Part shown: positions 63,616 through 64,000 of the stretch, piece by piece
Layout of the letters: every line of letters starts with the position of its first letter
How positions within the stretch are numbered: the first letter of the stretch is position 1
Origin: Leptolyngbya sp. NIES-3755
Lineage (GTDB): Bacteria; Cyanobacteriota; Cyanobacteriia; Leptolyngbyales; Leptolyngbyaceae
Length of the DNA: 64,000 nt
Direction: 5' to 3'
NCBI GenBank assembly: GCA_001548435.1
Contig: AP017308.1
Span: 4,659,030-4,723,029, forward strand
Notes under the pieces: generated by a model
Seen by the model: the letters and a program-made list of their open reading frames with translations, nothing else
Database searches by the model: none
What the model was told of the DNA's origin: nothing
Made by a program: the position numbers and the translations under genes

Positions 63616-64000
63616 GTGGCTGATCCAATTTTCTGGCTAGGTTTATCGATTCTATTGGTGGCGATCAGTTTGACCGCACTGTTGACTGTGGCGATTCCGG
63701 CGTTTAATGAGATGGGGCGGGCGGCTCGCAGTGCGGAAAAATTATTCGATACGCTGAATCGAGAATTGCCACCGACCTTAGAAGCCTTGCGATTAACTGG
63801 ATTGGAAGTGACGGATCTAACCGATGACATGACTCAGGGCGTTCAGAGTGCAACGCAGGTCGTGAAACAAGTGGATGAAAGTATTTCAGGTGTAAAACAA
63901 CAGGTTCAGAAAGCTCAAACAACCAGCCGAAGTGTGTTTGCGGGAATGAAAGCTGCATGGCGAACCTTTTCACAGCCGAATCGATCGCGTCGATCGACGC
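63616..64000 (+). CDS. DUF948-like membrane protein, N-terminal part (runs off the right edge)
   Basis: A GTG at 63616, 7 bp after the YtxH stop, opens a frame with no stop to the window end (128 codons). It begins ADPIFWLGLSILLVAISLTA, a membrane helix. Coiled-coil repeats follow, LFDTLNRELPPTLEALRLTG and TQVVKQVDESISGVKQQVQK, as in DUF948 proteins that often accompany YtxH genes. Confidence 0.8.
   Translation, partial: MADPIFWLGLSILLVAISLTALLTVAIPAFNEMGRAARSAEKLFDTLNRELPPTLEALRLTGLEVTDLTDDMTQGVQSATQVVKQVDESISGVKQQVQKAQTTSRSVFAGMKAAWRTFSQPNRSRRST

Noticed and set aside
1-64000. CRISPR arrays, rRNA or tRNA genes
   Set aside because: No regularly spaced identical repeats and no cloverleaf- or rRNA-like sequence were noticed on reading both strands; weak or split RNA genes could still be missed without a covariance search.

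Overview
The window is chromosomal DNA of a cyanobacterium, most probably a filamentous Leptolyngbya-type organism. The palindrome GCGATCGC and shorter GATCG-rich variants (HIP1) are scattered through almost every gene. Several families are cyanobacterial or cyanobacteria-enriched: a DUF3285 small protein, Uma2 endonucleases, AAA-like/WD40 proteins, a zinc-ribbon Ser/Thr kinase with pentapeptide repeats, and the fused response regulator/thioredoxin-reductase-like flavoprotein. No rRNA, tRNA or CRISPR array was recognised. The genus is an inference from gene content.

Layout. 1-6.5 kb: the edge of a cyclic-nucleotide-binding protein gene, divergent from a receiver/flavoprotein fusion; an AT-rich tandem repeat; a FAD oxidoreductase; Uma2; an alpha/beta hydrolase; an orphan UPF0175 antitoxin with a toxin stub; and an Mrr-type nuclease. 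6.6-15.4 kb: recA divergent from xseA-xseB, a WD40 protein, an ABC ATPase, a 48-aa membrane protein, the translationally coupled GH76-SGNH-prmA operon, and HU with a clear promoter and terminator. 15.5-20.6 kb: an IS605-type tnpB element, an Uup-type ABC-F gene and a REC-GGDEF-EAL regulator. 20.6-28.2 kb: a 1.1-kb gap, then two AAA-like ATPases (the second membrane-anchored with 14 WD40 repeats) and a lipase-like hydrolase. 28.3-32.8 kb: 1-Cys peroxiredoxin, PpiC isomerase and an ABC exporter with a degenerate C39 domain. 32.7-37 kb: a gene remnant, a VapC toxin with a nonsense codon and its antitoxin, an AvaI/BsoBI-type restriction-modification pair, and scpB. 37.2-42.7 kb: DUF3285-ybeY-dgkA-pabA/trpG, a Tat-exported MBL-fold protein, a MITE-like repeat, a membrane glycosyltransferase and a truncated LCP gene.

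42.7-48.1 kb is the most distinctive part. A second, divergent tnpB element with similar hairpins at both ends and a 55-aa antisense ORF has truncated the LCP gene. It lies next to a tight five-gene operon: ferritin-like di-iron protein, HpnK-type deacetylase, two four-helix SMR/EamA half-transporters, and an HpnI-type glycosyltransferase carrying a -1 frameshift. The operon reads as a complete make, deacetylate and flip route for an amino-sugar lipid.

48.2-57.6 kb: a CPA2 antiporter, CysA-type ABC ATPase divergent from a LysR regulator, a phosphatase lipoprotein, a TIGR01777 protein and gyrA. 57.7-60.6 kb: an AT-rich island in which an intact DUF433/DUF5615 toxin-antitoxin pair and a decayed duplicate flank an unrecognised, apparently frameshifted gene with a PD-(D/E)xK-like half. 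60.6-64 kb: tadA, the kinase and three small envelope proteins. Decay of toxin-antitoxin modules, usually of the toxin, recurs at three places.
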